Below, piece by piece: positions 24,117 through 31,486 of a stretch of 32,547 nucleotides of DNA. The notes under the pieces were generated by a model. That model was not told the DNA's origin, ran no database searches, and saw only the letters and a program-made list of their open reading frames with translations. How positions within the stretch are numbered: position 1 is the stretch's first letter; every line of letters starts with the position of its first letter. The stretch comes from Microbacteriaceae bacterium (GTDB lineage Bacteria; Actinomycetota; Actinomycetes; Actinomycetales; Microbacteriaceae). The position numbers and the translations under genes are program-made. The stretch is from positions 1-32,547 of the forward strand of contig JAKONM010000313.1 in NCBI GenBank assembly GCA_022701925.1, read 5' to 3'.

Positions 24117-25469
24117 GTGTCCGCCTCGGCCACGCTCGCCGCCGCGCCCGGCCTGTCCGGGGCGGCGCAGGGCGCGGTGGCCGCCGCGCTGTCGATCGCC
24201 GCACTGGCCGCGCAGGCGGGCGCGTCGGGTCTTTCGGCGGCGTCGGCCCTCGGCCTGGCACAGGCCGCCGGGCTCAGTTCCTCCAGCGCGATCACCGCCG
24301 CCCAGGCGGCCGCGCTGGCCCTGGCGGTGGCGCAGGCGTCGAACGCCGGCGGCGCGACCTACGCGTCGGCCATGGCGCTCGCGGCCTCCGCGCTCCTCGC
24401 CGGCGCGGGGCGGGGATCCGCGGCGGCAGCCGCCGCGCTCGCCATCGCCCCCGGCACCGCCGGTGCCGGCGCGCTCGGTGCAGCCGGCACCCTCGGGCTG
24501 GCTCAAGCCGCCGGTGGCGGCGCCGCCTCCGCCGCCGTCCTCTCGGGGGCGGGTACGCTCGCGCAGGCGCCGGGGGTCTCGACCGCCTCGGCCGTCGTCG
24601 GGTCCGGGGTCGCGAGCCTCGCGCAAGCGCTCGCCGCCTCGATGTCGACCGGCGGGGCGCAGAGCTACAGCGCGGCGATGGCCCTGGCCGCCTCCGCGAT
24701 CCAGACATCGGCGGGGCAAGGGGTCGGCGCCGCCGCCGTGCCGCTGGCGGCGAGCCTCGGGCTCTCAGGGTCGGCCGCCGCCCTGTACGCCGGGGCGGTG
24801 GCGCTGACCCAGGCTCGCGGCCAGGGCGGGCAGGCCACGGCCATCGCGATCGCGGCGGCCGCCCTCGTCCAGGCGATGGGTGTCGCCGTCGGTACGGGCG
24901 GCGGCCAGAGCTACGCCGCGGCGGTCACGCTCGCCGCGCGCGCCCTGCAGGCGGCCGACGCCGCCACCGGCCAGGCGGCGCTCATGAGCCTCGCCGCGGC
25001 CGCGGGCGCCAACGCTGGCGGCACGATCGCCACCGCGGCCTCCGCCGCCCTGGTGAGCCGCGCGGTCGCCATCGCCACCGGGGCGGTCACGCTCGCCCTC
25101 GGCACGAGCTTCCGCGCCGCGACGCAGGTCGCGGCCGGCGGCGGCCTGTTCGTCTCCGGCAGCCTCGTCCTGCCGGCGGCGGAAGGCCTCGCCGGACAGG
25201 CCGGCGTCGCTTCGGCGCCGACGATCGCGTTCACGGCTCGGCTCGACCAGGCCGCGGCCGCGTCGATCGGGGCCGCGGCGGCGGCGCAGTTCGCCGCGCA
25301 AGCCGCGCTCGGCGCGCTGCTTTCCACCGGCGACCCGTACGCGGGCGCGCCGCAGCTCCAGGGGACGCGCGTCGTCACCCTCACCCTCGACGGCCGCCGG
25401 CTGGGCACGCGCACCCTCGCCGGCACGATGCGGGTCAGCCTGACCCTGCAGGGCATCACGCGCCACTAG
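24117..25469 (+). CDS. Alanine-rich extension protein (frame open from 23859)
   Basis: 450 residues from the first formal start, a GTG at 24117 without a ribosome site; the open frame begins at 23859. The sequence is more than half Ala and Gly, with Ser, Leu and Gln. Related blocks recur about every 80-100 residues: GGATYASAMALAASA, GGAQSYSAAMALAASA and GGGQSYAAAVTLAARA. The C-terminus (RVVTLTLDGRRLGTRTLAGT, then MRVSLTLQ) is a clear beta strand pair. It may be a fibrous stalk or surface-exposed repeat protein joined to the LamG head by readthrough, or a decaying pseudogene. I do not recognise the family of the repeats. Confidence 0.5.
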   Translation: MSASATLAAAPGLSGAAQGAVAAALSIAALAAQAGASGLSAASALGLAQAAGLSSSSAITAAQAAALALAVAQASNAGGATYASAMALAASALLAGAGRGSAAAAAALAIAPGTAGAGALGAAGTLGLAQAAGGGAASAAVLSGAGTLAQAPGVSTASAVVGSGVASLAQALAASMSTGGAQSYSAAMALAASAIQTSAGQGVGAAAVPLAASLGLSGSAAALYAGAVALTQARGQGGQATAIAIAAAALVQAMGVAVGTGGGQSYAAAVTLAARALQAADAATGQAALMSLAAAAGANAGGTIATAASAALVSRAVAIATGAVTLALGTSFRAATQVAAGGGLFVSGSLVLPAAEGLAGQAGVASAPTIAFTARLDQAAAASIGAAAAAQFAAQAALGALLSTGDPYAGAPQLQGTRVVTLTLDGRRLGTRTLAGTMRVSLTLQGITRH

Positions 25470-25480
25470 GATCGACCGAC

Positions 25481-26044
25481 ATGATGGGACGTTTGGGCGC
25501 CGGCCTCGCGGCCGCGGGCGGGGCCGTCGCGCGCGCGCTGCTCGGCGGCGCGGTGATGCCGCGCACCTTCCACACCCTGCAGTGCTTCGGCGCCGACGGC
25601 GCACTGAAGTGGGAGGAGACGATCGAGAACCTGACCGTCAACGTCGGGCTCGCGTACATGCTCACCAGCTTCTGGAAGGGCGCGAACTACACCGCCGCTT
25701 TCTACGTCGGGCTGAAGGGCTCGGGCACGATCGCGGCGCCCGACACGATGGCCTCGCATTCCGGCTGGGCCGAGATTACCGCCGTCCAGCAGACCGCCCG
25801 GCAGGCGATCACCTTCGGGGCGGTGTCCGGCACCACCACCGCCTCGCTCGACAACTCGGCAGCGCCGGCAAGCTACACGATGTCGGGCTCGGCCACCGTG
25901 GCGGGCGCCTTCGTCACCACCGACAGCACGCTCGGCGGCACGGCTGGGACGCTGATCGGCGCCTCGGACTTCGCGACCTCGCGCCCGATGGTCGCCGGCG
26001 ACGTGCTCAAGGTCACGACCACGATGACCACAACCAGCGGCTGA
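25481..26044 (+). CDS. Phage structural protein of unknown function
   Basis: 187 residues; AGGA is about 10 bases before ATG 25481, and ATG 25556 is an alternative that would remove an Ala/Gly-rich lead. ENLTVNVGLAYMLTSFWKGA, AAFYVGLKGSGTIAAPDTMA and HSGWAEITAVQQTARQAITF fit a recurring phage family in which a short stretch 'YVGL..' is followed by an Ig-like beta domain (ASYTMSGSATVAGAFVTTDS). Its function is unknown; neighbours suggest a tail-associated surface protein. Confidence 0.6.
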   Translation: MMGRLGAGLAAAGGAVARALLGGAVMPRTFHTLQCFGADGALKWEETIENLTVNVGLAYMLTSFWKGANYTAAFYVGLKGSGTIAAPDTMASHSGWAEITAVQQTARQAITFGAVSGTTTASLDNSAAPASYTMSGSATVAGAFVTTDSTLGGTAGTLIGASDFATSRPMVAGDVLKVTTTMTTTSG

Positions 26045-26111
26045 GCGCGCCCGCCCGTCCACCGAGCGCCGCCGCGCCGCCGCCCGCCATCCCCGATCGG
26101 AGACCCGCGTC

Positions 26112-26366
26112 ATGAAGGACGTCCGCTTCACCACGACCGTCGAGCACCGCTTCGTCCACGACAAGGACGAGGTGATCACCCCGCACAACGACGTCGCCGC
26201 CCTCGGGGCCCGCGAGGTCGCCCGGGCCGAGATCCACGACACCGACCTGGTCGGCGCTGTGTGGAAGGTGCCCGAGGGCGCCGAGATGCAGGTGCCCGAC
26301 AAGTGCGCCGACAAGCTCGTGGCCCTGGGCTACGCCGAGCTCCTCGACGTCGCCGCGGCGGCCTGA
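26112..26366 (+). CDS. Small acidic phage protein of unknown function
   Basis: 84 residues; GGAG about 10 bases before ATG 26112. It reads DVRFTTTVEHRFVHDKDEVI, then a short helix and KVPEGAEMQVPDKCADKLVA with a C-terminal helix. No motif is recognised. It is charged and without membrane segment, followed after two bases by the next small gene. Confidence 0.6.
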   Translation: MKDVRFTTTVEHRFVHDKDEVITPHNDVAALGAREVARAEIHDTDLVGAVWKVPEGAEMQVPDKCADKLVALGYAELLDVAAAA

Positions 26367-26368
26367 CC

Positions 26369-26782
26369 ATGGCCGGCGAGCGCAACGGACCCGCGCTCGA
26401 TCAGGGCGCGCTGGTCTACCAGGCGGCGGGCGCGACCTACACGGTCCCGATCAAGGATCCGGACGGCTCCCGCCCGAACGTTATCGGCGCCACCGCCGCT
26501 TGGTGGGCCGGGCCGGTCCCGGCCGGGCGCCCGCAGGGGCCGCAATTCGCCTCGGTCGCGGGCCAGCCGGGCGCGATCACCAAGGCGCTGCAGGTCGTCG
26601 CCGATCCGGACGGCGGCTTCATGGTGATCCTGGACATCGCGCCTGAGGACGTGGCGGGCTTCGCGCCCACCGGCCTCTATCAGCACGAGATCTGGATCAC
26701 CGAGGTCGGGCGCCGGGCCTACCCGATCACGATCGGGACCCTGGTGATCCGCGGCACCGTGAAGGGCTCGGCCGCGGCCTGA
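26369..26782 (+). CDS. Small phage protein, probably beta-rich
   Basis: 137 residues from ATG 26369, two bases past the previous stop. YTVPIKDPDGSRPNVIGATA, GGFMVILDIAPEDVAGFAPT and YQHEIWITEVGRRAYPITIG alternate hydrophobic and polar residues as in beta sandwiches. It resembles small phage proteins of the 'BppU-like N-terminal' type in which a first strand pair is followed by WWAG-like segments, but this is a weak resemblance. Its role is not known. Confidence 0.5.
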   Translation: MAGERNGPALDQGALVYQAAGATYTVPIKDPDGSRPNVIGATAAWWAGPVPAGRPQGPQFASVAGQPGAITKALQVVADPDGGFMVILDIAPEDVAGFAPTGLYQHEIWITEVGRRAYPITIGTLVIRGTVKGSAAA

Positions 26783-26897
26783 TCCGAAAAGCGCGGCCCG
26801 CAGTCCTCCAGCCTCACGGGTAGGAGCCGCCCCGCACGCGGGGTCGGGTGGAACAAGCGGGCCGCCCCGAAACCCAACCTCACCTCGGAGATCCACC

Positions 26898-27296
26898 ATG
26901 CTCCTGCAGCGCTTCGCGCTGCGGGCCGCAGTCGTTTGCGCACTGCTGTCCGCATCCCCGCCGGCCCATGCGTGGGCGGGCATCGACTCGACCTACGGGC
27001 GGGAGGTCTTCCGGATCAACCCGAGCCGTCGCACTGCGAATGGCGAGCTGTTCAATCCGATGGGCCAGACGGCGGCGATCTGGGATGTCCCGTTCAACAC
27101 CCGGATGCGGGTCACGCATCTCGCCACCGGCCGGAGCATCGTGGTCCGGGTCAACGATCGGGGGCCCCACAGGCGCTTGGGTCGGCTGATCGACCTCTCG
27201 ACCGGCGCCTGCCGGGCGCTCGGCGCGTGCGGCCTCGCCCGGGTGCGGGTCGAAGTCGTGTCGGGCCCGGGCCGTCGTTGGGCGGACGCGCGATGA
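26898..27296 (+). CDS. RlpA-like double-psi beta-barrel secreted protein
   Basis: 132 residues; GGAG 7 bases before ATG 26898. Residues 1-25 are a signal peptide (ALLSASPPAHA). The rest is the RlpA-like fold: RTANGELFNP (Glu50), IWDVPFNTRMRVTHLATGRS, VVRVNDRGP (Asp87), and GRLIDLSTGACRALGA, then LARVRVEVV. In RlpA the 'TAAH..LPFG' His is part of the active site; here that position is Ile61, so glycan cleavage may be lost or changed. It opens the lysis region and its stop overlaps the next start (ATGA). It may act on peptidoglycan in the periplasm. Confidence 0.8.
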   Translation: MLLQRFALRAAVVCALLSASPPAHAWAGIDSTYGREVFRINPSRRTANGELFNPMGQTAAIWDVPFNTRMRVTHLATGRSIVVRVNDRGPHRRLGRLIDLSTGACRALGACGLARVRVEVVSGPGRRWADAR

Positions 27297-27520
27297 CGGT
27301 GGTCCGGCTTTCGGCGATCCTCCTCGCCCTGGTGCTGCTCGCTTCGCCAGTGACGGCCGGCAAACACTCCCACTTGCCGGCGCGCCCCAACACCGAGGCC
27401 TACCTGCGGGCCGGCCCGATCGCTCCGAACGGCACGCTCATCCGCGACGGCGAGCGCCTGCGGACTCTGGAGCTCAACGAGCTCGCGCCGCTGCGCCTGC
27501 GGATCTCGATCCCCTTCTGA
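27293..27520 (+). CDS. Small secreted protein of the lysis region
   Basis: 75 residues. Residues 1-22 form a signal peptide (LSAILLALVLLASPVTA) with cleavage likely before GKHSH. The mature 53 residues are basic and proline-rich (LPARPNTEAYLRAGPIAPNG), ending in LRISIPF. No family is recognised. Translation is coupled to the RlpA-like gene (ATGA). It precedes the endolysin by 9 bases. It may help the wall hydrolases, but nothing in the sequence shows how. Confidence 0.6.
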   Translation: MTVVRLSAILLALVLLASPVTAGKHSHLPARPNTEAYLRAGPIAPNGTLIRDGERLRTLELNELAPLRLRISIPF

Positions 27521-27529
27521 GGACAAGCC

Positions 27530-28585
27530 ATGACCGACTGGAAGCGGATCCTTCCCGCCGTTGCGCCCCGCGCACGCGCCGACGTCGTGGCCGCGCTGAT
27601 CGCCGCCGACGACCGGATCGCGGCGGCCGAGATCTCGACGCCGCTGCGGCTCGCCCACTTCCTCGCCCAGATGGCCACCGAGTCCGGCGACTTCACCCGC
27701 CTCGAGGAGGACCTGTTCTACTCGGCCGAGCGGCTGTGCCAGGTCTGGCCGAAACGGTTCCCGACGCTGGCGGCCGCCAAGCCCTACGCCCGCAACCCGA
27801 AGGCGCTGGCCGAGAAGGTCTACGGCGGTCGCATGGGCAACGTGAAGCCCGGCGACGGCTGGCGGTACCGCGGCGGCGGCCTGATGCAGAACACCGGCCG
27901 GGCGAACTACCGCGCCGCCGGGTTCGAGGCCGACCCGGACCGGCTGCGCACTCCGGCCGGCGCGATCGCCGCGGCGCTGACCTTCTGGACCGACAACGGT
28001 TGCAACGCGCTCGCCGACGCCGACGACGTCGAGGCCCTGCGTCGCCGGATCAACGGCGGCGACAACGGCCTGCCCGAGTGCCGCGCCTACCTCGCCAAGG
28101 CGAAGGCCGCGCTCCGGACGATCCCGGCGCAGGCGAAGCTGAAGGCGCTGCGCTACCCCGTGGGCAACGTCGACGGCGACCACGGCGACCGCACCACCGG
28201 CGCCGTGCAGCTGCTGCAGAAGAAGGCCGGCCTGCCCGTCACCGGCGAGCTCGACGACGACACGGTGGCGGCGCTCGATACCGCCGAGGCCCTGCCGGTG
28301 CCGGCGAAGGACGCGAACCTCGCCCAGAGCCGCACGGTCCAGGGCGCGGGCGTGGCCGGGTCCTTTGGCTTCGCCGAGGTCGCCCAGAGCGTCAGCGAAC
28401 TGAAGGACCAGGCTGAGAGCGCGCAGGCCCAGATCTCGGCCGGGACCGTCTTCGGCTTCGTCATGGGTGCGCTGATCGTCGCTGGCGCCGCCTACGCCCT
28501 CTACGCGCGCTGGGACGATGCCGGCCGGCCCGTGCCGGACATCCTCGCGCGCCGCTTCCCCCGTCCCGCCGGAGCGCGCGCCTGA
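27530..28585 (+). CDS. Endolysin: GH19-type lysozyme, peptidoglycan-binding domain, C-terminal membrane anchor
   Basis: 351 residues; GAGGA 6 bases before ATG 27530. Residues 1-180 are the GH19-like catalytic domain: RLAHFLAQMATESGDF carries the expected Glu51, EEDLFY a second acidic site (Glu60), followed by YGGRMGNVKPGDGWRYRGGG and LMQNTGRANYR. Residues 200-255 fit a peptidoglycan-binding domain (YPVGNVDGDHGDRTTGAVQL, LPVTGELDDDTVAALD). Residues about 303-328 (GTVFGFVMGALIVAGAAYAL) form a membrane segment, with a short basic tail. There is no N-terminal signal. It cuts glycan strands during lysis. Its stop overlaps the spanin start by one base (TGATG). Confidence 0.88.
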   Translation: MTDWKRILPAVAPRARADVVAALIAADDRIAAAEISTPLRLAHFLAQMATESGDFTRLEEDLFYSAERLCQVWPKRFPTLAAAKPYARNPKALAEKVYGGRMGNVKPGDGWRYRGGGLMQNTGRANYRAAGFEADPDRLRTPAGAIAAALTFWTDNGCNALADADDVEALRRRINGGDNGLPECRAYLAKAKAALRTIPAQAKLKALRYPVGNVDGDHGDRTTGAVQLLQKKAGLPVTGELDDDTVAALDTAEALPVPAKDANLAQSRTVQGAGVAGSFGFAEVAQSVSELKDQAESAQAQISAGTVFGFVMGALIVAGAAYALYARWDDAGRPVPDILARRFPRPAGARA

Positions 28586-29034
28586 TGTTCGACTTCTCCT
28601 GGACCGGCATCCTGCTCGCGGTCGCGCCCCTCCCGTGGGCCGCGATCTCCCCGGTGACGCTGAAGATCCTCAGCGCCGCCTTCTTCATCCTGGTGCTTGG
28701 GCGGATCGTCCTGCCCGCGCGCCTGCGCATCCTCACCGTGACGATGGCCGCCGGCGTCGCCGCCTTCGCCTTCTGCTGGCAGGTCGCGGTGACCGACGGC
28801 GCGCGGCGCATGCAGGCCCACGACCACGCCCTCGCGATCCGGGCGGAGCGCGAGCGGGCCGACCTCGCCGAGGCCCTCAACCGCGATCTCGCCGAGCAGG
28901 CCACCCGCGACCTCGCCGCCGAGCAGGCCGACCGCGCCAAGCTGAAGGATCTCAACGATGTGCTCGCCAAGAACTCGCGCCGCGATGATGTCTGTGTGCC
29001 TCAGCCTCTCAGCCGGCGGTTGCGCCAGCTCTAG
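28585..29034 (+). CDS. i-spanin (Rz-like) with multi-pass N-terminus, possible holin function
   Basis: 149 residues. The second half (RRMQAHDHALAIRAERERAD through KLKDLNDVLAKNSR) is a long charged coiled coil ending RDDVCVPQPLSRRLRQL, like the periplasmic part of Rz. Unlike classic Rz, the first 70 residues hold two or three hydrophobic segments (at about 7-22, 26-44 and 48-66). A single protein could serve as both holin and inner-membrane spanin; no other obvious holin is present except perhaps the gene at 29455. Its 3' end overlaps the o-spanin start in another frame. Confidence 0.7.
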   Translation: MFDFSWTGILLAVAPLPWAAISPVTLKILSAAFFILVLGRIVLPARLRILTVTMAAGVAAFAFCWQVAVTDGARRMQAHDHALAIRAERERADLAEALNRDLAEQATRDLAAEQADRAKLKDLNDVLAKNSRRDDVCVPQPLSRRLRQL

Positions 29035-29281
29035 GATCGAGCCGCCCGCGATCGATCCGGCCGCGCCCGCCGATATCCGGGTGACGCTGCCGGCCCCGCC
29101 GGCGGGCATGGAGGCCTGCCTGCGCGGAAGCTTCCCGGATATCCCGGATCGATCCCTGACACAGGGTGATGTCGTCCGGATCATCGCCCGGGCCAAGCTG
29201 CTGGACCGCGAGAAGGCCCGGTGCAGCGACCGGGCGCTGGTCTGGATCGCGGCCGTCCGGCGCGACTTCGCCAGGCCCTGA
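28985..29281 (+). CDS. o-spanin (Rz1-like lipoprotein), starting inside the Rz gene
   Basis: 98 residues from ATG 28985 (or 28988). The start lies 50 bases inside the 3' end of the i-spanin gene in another frame, the classic Rz/Rz1 layout. MMSVCLSLSAGGC is a lipoprotein signal with Cys13 as the lipid site. The following RIEPPAIDPAAPAD, then RVTLPAPPAG, is the proline-rich linker of Rz1 proteins. The last 50 residues (QGDVVRIIARAKLLDREKAR) are longer than in most Rz1 proteins. It would anchor to the outer membrane and fuse with the i-spanin to complete lysis. Confidence 0.8.
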   Translation: MMSVCLSLSAGGCASSRIEPPAIDPAAPADIRVTLPAPPAGMEACLRGSFPDIPDRSLTQGDVVRIIARAKLLDREKARCSDRALVWIAAVRRDFARP

Positions 29282-29289
29282 CCGGCACC

Positions 29290-29316
29290 AAGGCCCGCGA
29301 AAGTTTCGCGGGCCTT
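29290..29316 (+). terminator. Terminator after the lysis cassette
   Basis: AAGGCCCGCGAAA, one base, TTTCGCGGGCCTT: a perfect 13-bp inverted repeat that folds as a 10-bp stem with loop AAAGTTT. It lies 9 bases past the o-spanin stop. The U-tract is short (CTTCC), so termination may be partial. Confidence 0.75.
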
Positions 29317-29454
29317 CCTGGCCCGCGCGAGCGGCCGGTTGCGTCTCATCCACCGAACACAAGCCGGCTTGTCTCTCACGGGAGGCCGGTTCGCTTAACA
29401 CAACGCGCGACCGGAACACCGGCGCGCGGCTCTCCGGCCTTGGGGGCCAGGATC

Positions 29455-30090
29455 ATGACCGCACAGCTCCAGCAGCAGCAGATGCAGCCCCTGACCGGAC
29501 GGCCGACCGAGGAGCGCTTGGGCGCGCTCGAAGTCCGCGTCGGTGGGATTGAGGACGGGATCCGACACATCGTCACCAAGCTCGATCAGAAGGATCGCAC
29601 CCCCTGGGGCATGCTGATCGGTGCAGCCGGCTTCATGGTCACGATCATCGGCTCGATCGGCGGCCTCGCCTTCTCCCCGCTGTCGAGCGGCATCGCCGAC
29701 GTGAAGGCGGCGATCGTAAAGTTCGAGGGCAAGACCGAGAGCTACATGAAGCGCGAGGACATCGAGGCGCAGATCTCCGGCGTGCGGGTCTCCTTCGACG
29801 ATCGCTTCAAGGTGAGTGCCGAGCGGCGCAACGACCTGCAGGTGCGCAGCGACGACCGCATGGCACGCATCGAGCGCGACGTCGACGCCCTGCAGAAGGC
29901 CGTCGTTCCCCGGGGCGAGCATGAGCAGACCTGGGCCGGCCAGCGCATGAAGGACGAGGCGTTGCAGCGCCAGATCGACCAGGCACGCAACGAACTGAAC
30001 GGGCTCAACACGCCGCGCGATACGATCCAGGGCATGCAGAAGCGGATCGACGAGCTGGAGCGGGATGCCCGGGCGCCCTCACGCCGTTAG
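29455..30090 (+). CDS. Membrane-anchored coiled-coil protein, unknown role
   Basis: 211 residues from ATG 29455, with AGGA just upstream. Residues 1-48 are polar with a short coiled coil (EERLGALEVRVGGIEDGIRH); residues 50-75 form a membrane segment (GMLIGAAGFMVTIIGSIGGL). The rest is a long coiled coil (EDIEAQISGVRVSFDDRFKV, RMARIERDVDALQKAV, LQRQIDQARNELNG, QKRIDELERDA). The topology recalls XhlA-type lysis-associated proteins, in which a coiled coil precedes a membrane segment, but here most of the protein follows it. It could be a holin accessory or a superinfection-related protein. A strong terminator follows its stop. Confidence 0.6.
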   Translation: MTAQLQQQQMQPLTGRPTEERLGALEVRVGGIEDGIRHIVTKLDQKDRTPWGMLIGAAGFMVTIIGSIGGLAFSPLSSGIADVKAAIVKFEGKTESYMKREDIEAQISGVRVSFDDRFKVSAERRNDLQVRSDDRMARIERDVDALQKAVVPRGEHEQTWAGQRMKDEALQRQIDQARNELNGLNTPRDTIQGMQKRIDELERDARAPSRR

Positions 30091-30109
30091 CGCTACTTCA
30101 CACTCCTTT

Positions 30110-30140
30110 AGGCGCCCCGGCTTCGGCCGGGGCGCCTTTC
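30110..30140 (+). terminator. Strong intrinsic terminator at the end of the late region
   Basis: GGCGCCCCGGC, loop TTCG, GCCGGGGCGCC, then TTTC. The perfect 11-bp stem with a UUCG tetraloop (12 bp with flanking A-T) follows the last plus-strand late gene by 20 bases. Between it and 30358 I see no gene. It marks the probable end of phage late transcription. Confidence 0.85.
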
Positions 30141-30358
30141 GTCGTTCCCGGGCGGAAATGGGCACCTCGCCCGTGCGTCTACTCGAGTTCCAAGGCTGTC
30201 CCTGCCAGCTTCGTCGGCACCCGCCGCGCGGAATTTTTGGTTTCAGTTCGGCTGCAATCGAACCGGCAGGCAGCACGTTCCGGCTTCCATAGCCTCATCG
30301 ATCAGACCAACGCTCCGTCGAGAAGGAAGTGCGGCCAGCTCTTCCTGAAACTCACCAC

Positions 30359-31222
30359 TTAGCTCAATTCCATTCTGTTTTTGCCGAAAGTATAGCTATA
30401 CCGAGCCCGCTCGCTGTACCACGCCTCTTCTTCGGGTGATAAGTGATTATCGTGATACCAAGGAAGGTGCTTGCATGTAAAATGGCCAGCTACTCTCAAT
30501 GCCTGAAGCGGATCACTTTTCGCAAAAAATTTCTTATTGTACACCGCGAATGTCGTGTCGATCATCCCGCGATATATAATATCTCCCCTCTCTGTCGCCC
30601 CAACTTCATTTTCCCAGAACTGTTTCTCCCATTCCCAGACATGATACAAGGCACCATTATTATATATCTTTTTCGTAATCATCAAACTAGGCTGTGAAAT
30701 ATCTATCGCTAGGCCAACCTTACCTACTTGGTACTTGTGTGATATATCAAGCAGCTCTTCTACAAAATTTCTTGGCATTGTTTTACTGAACAGCAAATCT
30801 GGATCGGTAATACAAAAAATTTCAGGCAATGAGGAATACAGCGCATCATCCTCAAACAGCAGCCGAGGTCCGGGATTAGATCCGTCGCCAACAACTTCAA
30901 CGCCATGGCTCGAAATTCTCTTTAGGTACTCTAGAAAAGGCGGGTAGCTCGACCCATTGTCCCAAAGTATTATATTTTTCTGACCTAGCGATATGAGCTG
31001 ATCCACCATCCCTTTTGAGTAAGTTAGATTATCAAACACCGGTACGATGATGGGGACATGCGTCGCCAAAAGGCTGCTGAACTCCTTGGGATGACGTAGC
31101 TTCAACCCCGTGGTCATGGCGACGTCATTTTTTTTATTTTCAGTCACGTCGGCAATTGAAGGATTTCCTAAGGCCCTTTCGCGCCATCTTTTCTTCAAAA
31201 GCGCAAACCAAGATCTGCTCAT
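30359..31222 (-). CDS. Glycosyltransferase-like protein (GT-A type), AT-rich cargo gene
   Basis: 287 residues. The start at 31222 (ATG, MSRSWFALLKKRW) is preferred with GAGG about 11 bases upstream; a longer reading begins at a TTG (31261). THVPIIVPVFDNLTYSKGMV, then NIILWDNGSSYPPFLEYLKR, is the nucleotide-sugar-binding start of GT-A enzymes. FCITDPDLLF holds a DPD motif (140-142), the likely DxD metal site. The family looks like small family-2-type transferases that modify surface polysaccharide. Base composition is far more AT-rich than the rest of the window, so it is recently acquired. It is read opposite to the late genes, behind a strong terminator, as expected for a lysogenic-conversion gene. 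Confidence 0.75.
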   Translation of the reverse strand: MSRSWFALLKKRWRERALGNPSIADVTENKKNDVAMTTGLKLRHPKEFSSLLATHVPIIVPVFDNLTYSKGMVDQLISLGQKNIILWDNGSSYPPFLEYLKRISSHGVEVVGDGSNPGPRLLFEDDALYSSLPEIFCITDPDLLFSKTMPRNFVEELLDISHKYQVGKVGLAIDISQPSLMITKKIYNNGALYHVWEWEKQFWENEVGATERGDIIYRGMIDTTFAVYNKKFFAKSDPLQALRVAGHFTCKHLPWYHDNHLSPEEEAWYSERARYSYTFGKNRMELS

Positions 31223-31290
31223 GTTATATGAAGCCTCAATCGAGCGTTCGAGTTTAGCCAACGCAACGTTAATCGTGCGATCTCATGACG

Positions 31291-31307
31291 TTCCGGTCGA
31301 CCCGGAA
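31291..31307. promoter_or_regulatory. Inverted repeat upstream of the glycosyltransferase
   Basis: TTCCGG-TCGAC-CCGGAA: 6-bp arms around 5 bases, 69 bases upstream of the chosen start. It could be an operator. No promoter boxes were identified with confidence. Confidence 0.3.
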
Positions 31308-31354
31308 GGCATCATTGCCTCTGCTAGCCTAGGGCTCAAGCCGGCGGCGCGCTG

Positions 31355-31486
31355 ATGGTCGGAACGAGCGCCGTCCAGGCGGTGCATGCCGATCGTGTCG
31401 CGTTCACCCAGACGTCGGGTAATCGCTTCCTGAAGGGCTTGGTGCTGGGCATCCCGATCTGGGAGTTCGCGGCGAAGGGCGGTTAG
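31355..31486 (+). CDS. Possible small ORF or gene remnant
   Basis: 43 codons plus stop: ATG 31355, ending GIPIWEFAAKGG. The segment VAFTQTSGNRFLKGLVLGIP reads like real protein, perhaps the end of a longer gene lost here. The ribosome site is weak. Its stop overlaps the end of the minus-strand gene at 31483. Function unknown. Confidence 0.3.
   Translation: MVGTSAVQAVHADRVAFTQTSGNRFLKGLVLGIPIWEFAAKGG

Noticed and set aside
23178-25469. General UAG recoding as explanation for the amber codon
   Set aside because: UAG ends sheath, tape measure, i-spanin, collagen-like protein 2 and other genes at natural positions, so global recoding would extend many proteins.
30443-30947. Plus-strand ORFs of 84 and 70 codons opposite the glycosyltransferase
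   Set aside because: Short antisense frames in an AT-rich gene with no motif.
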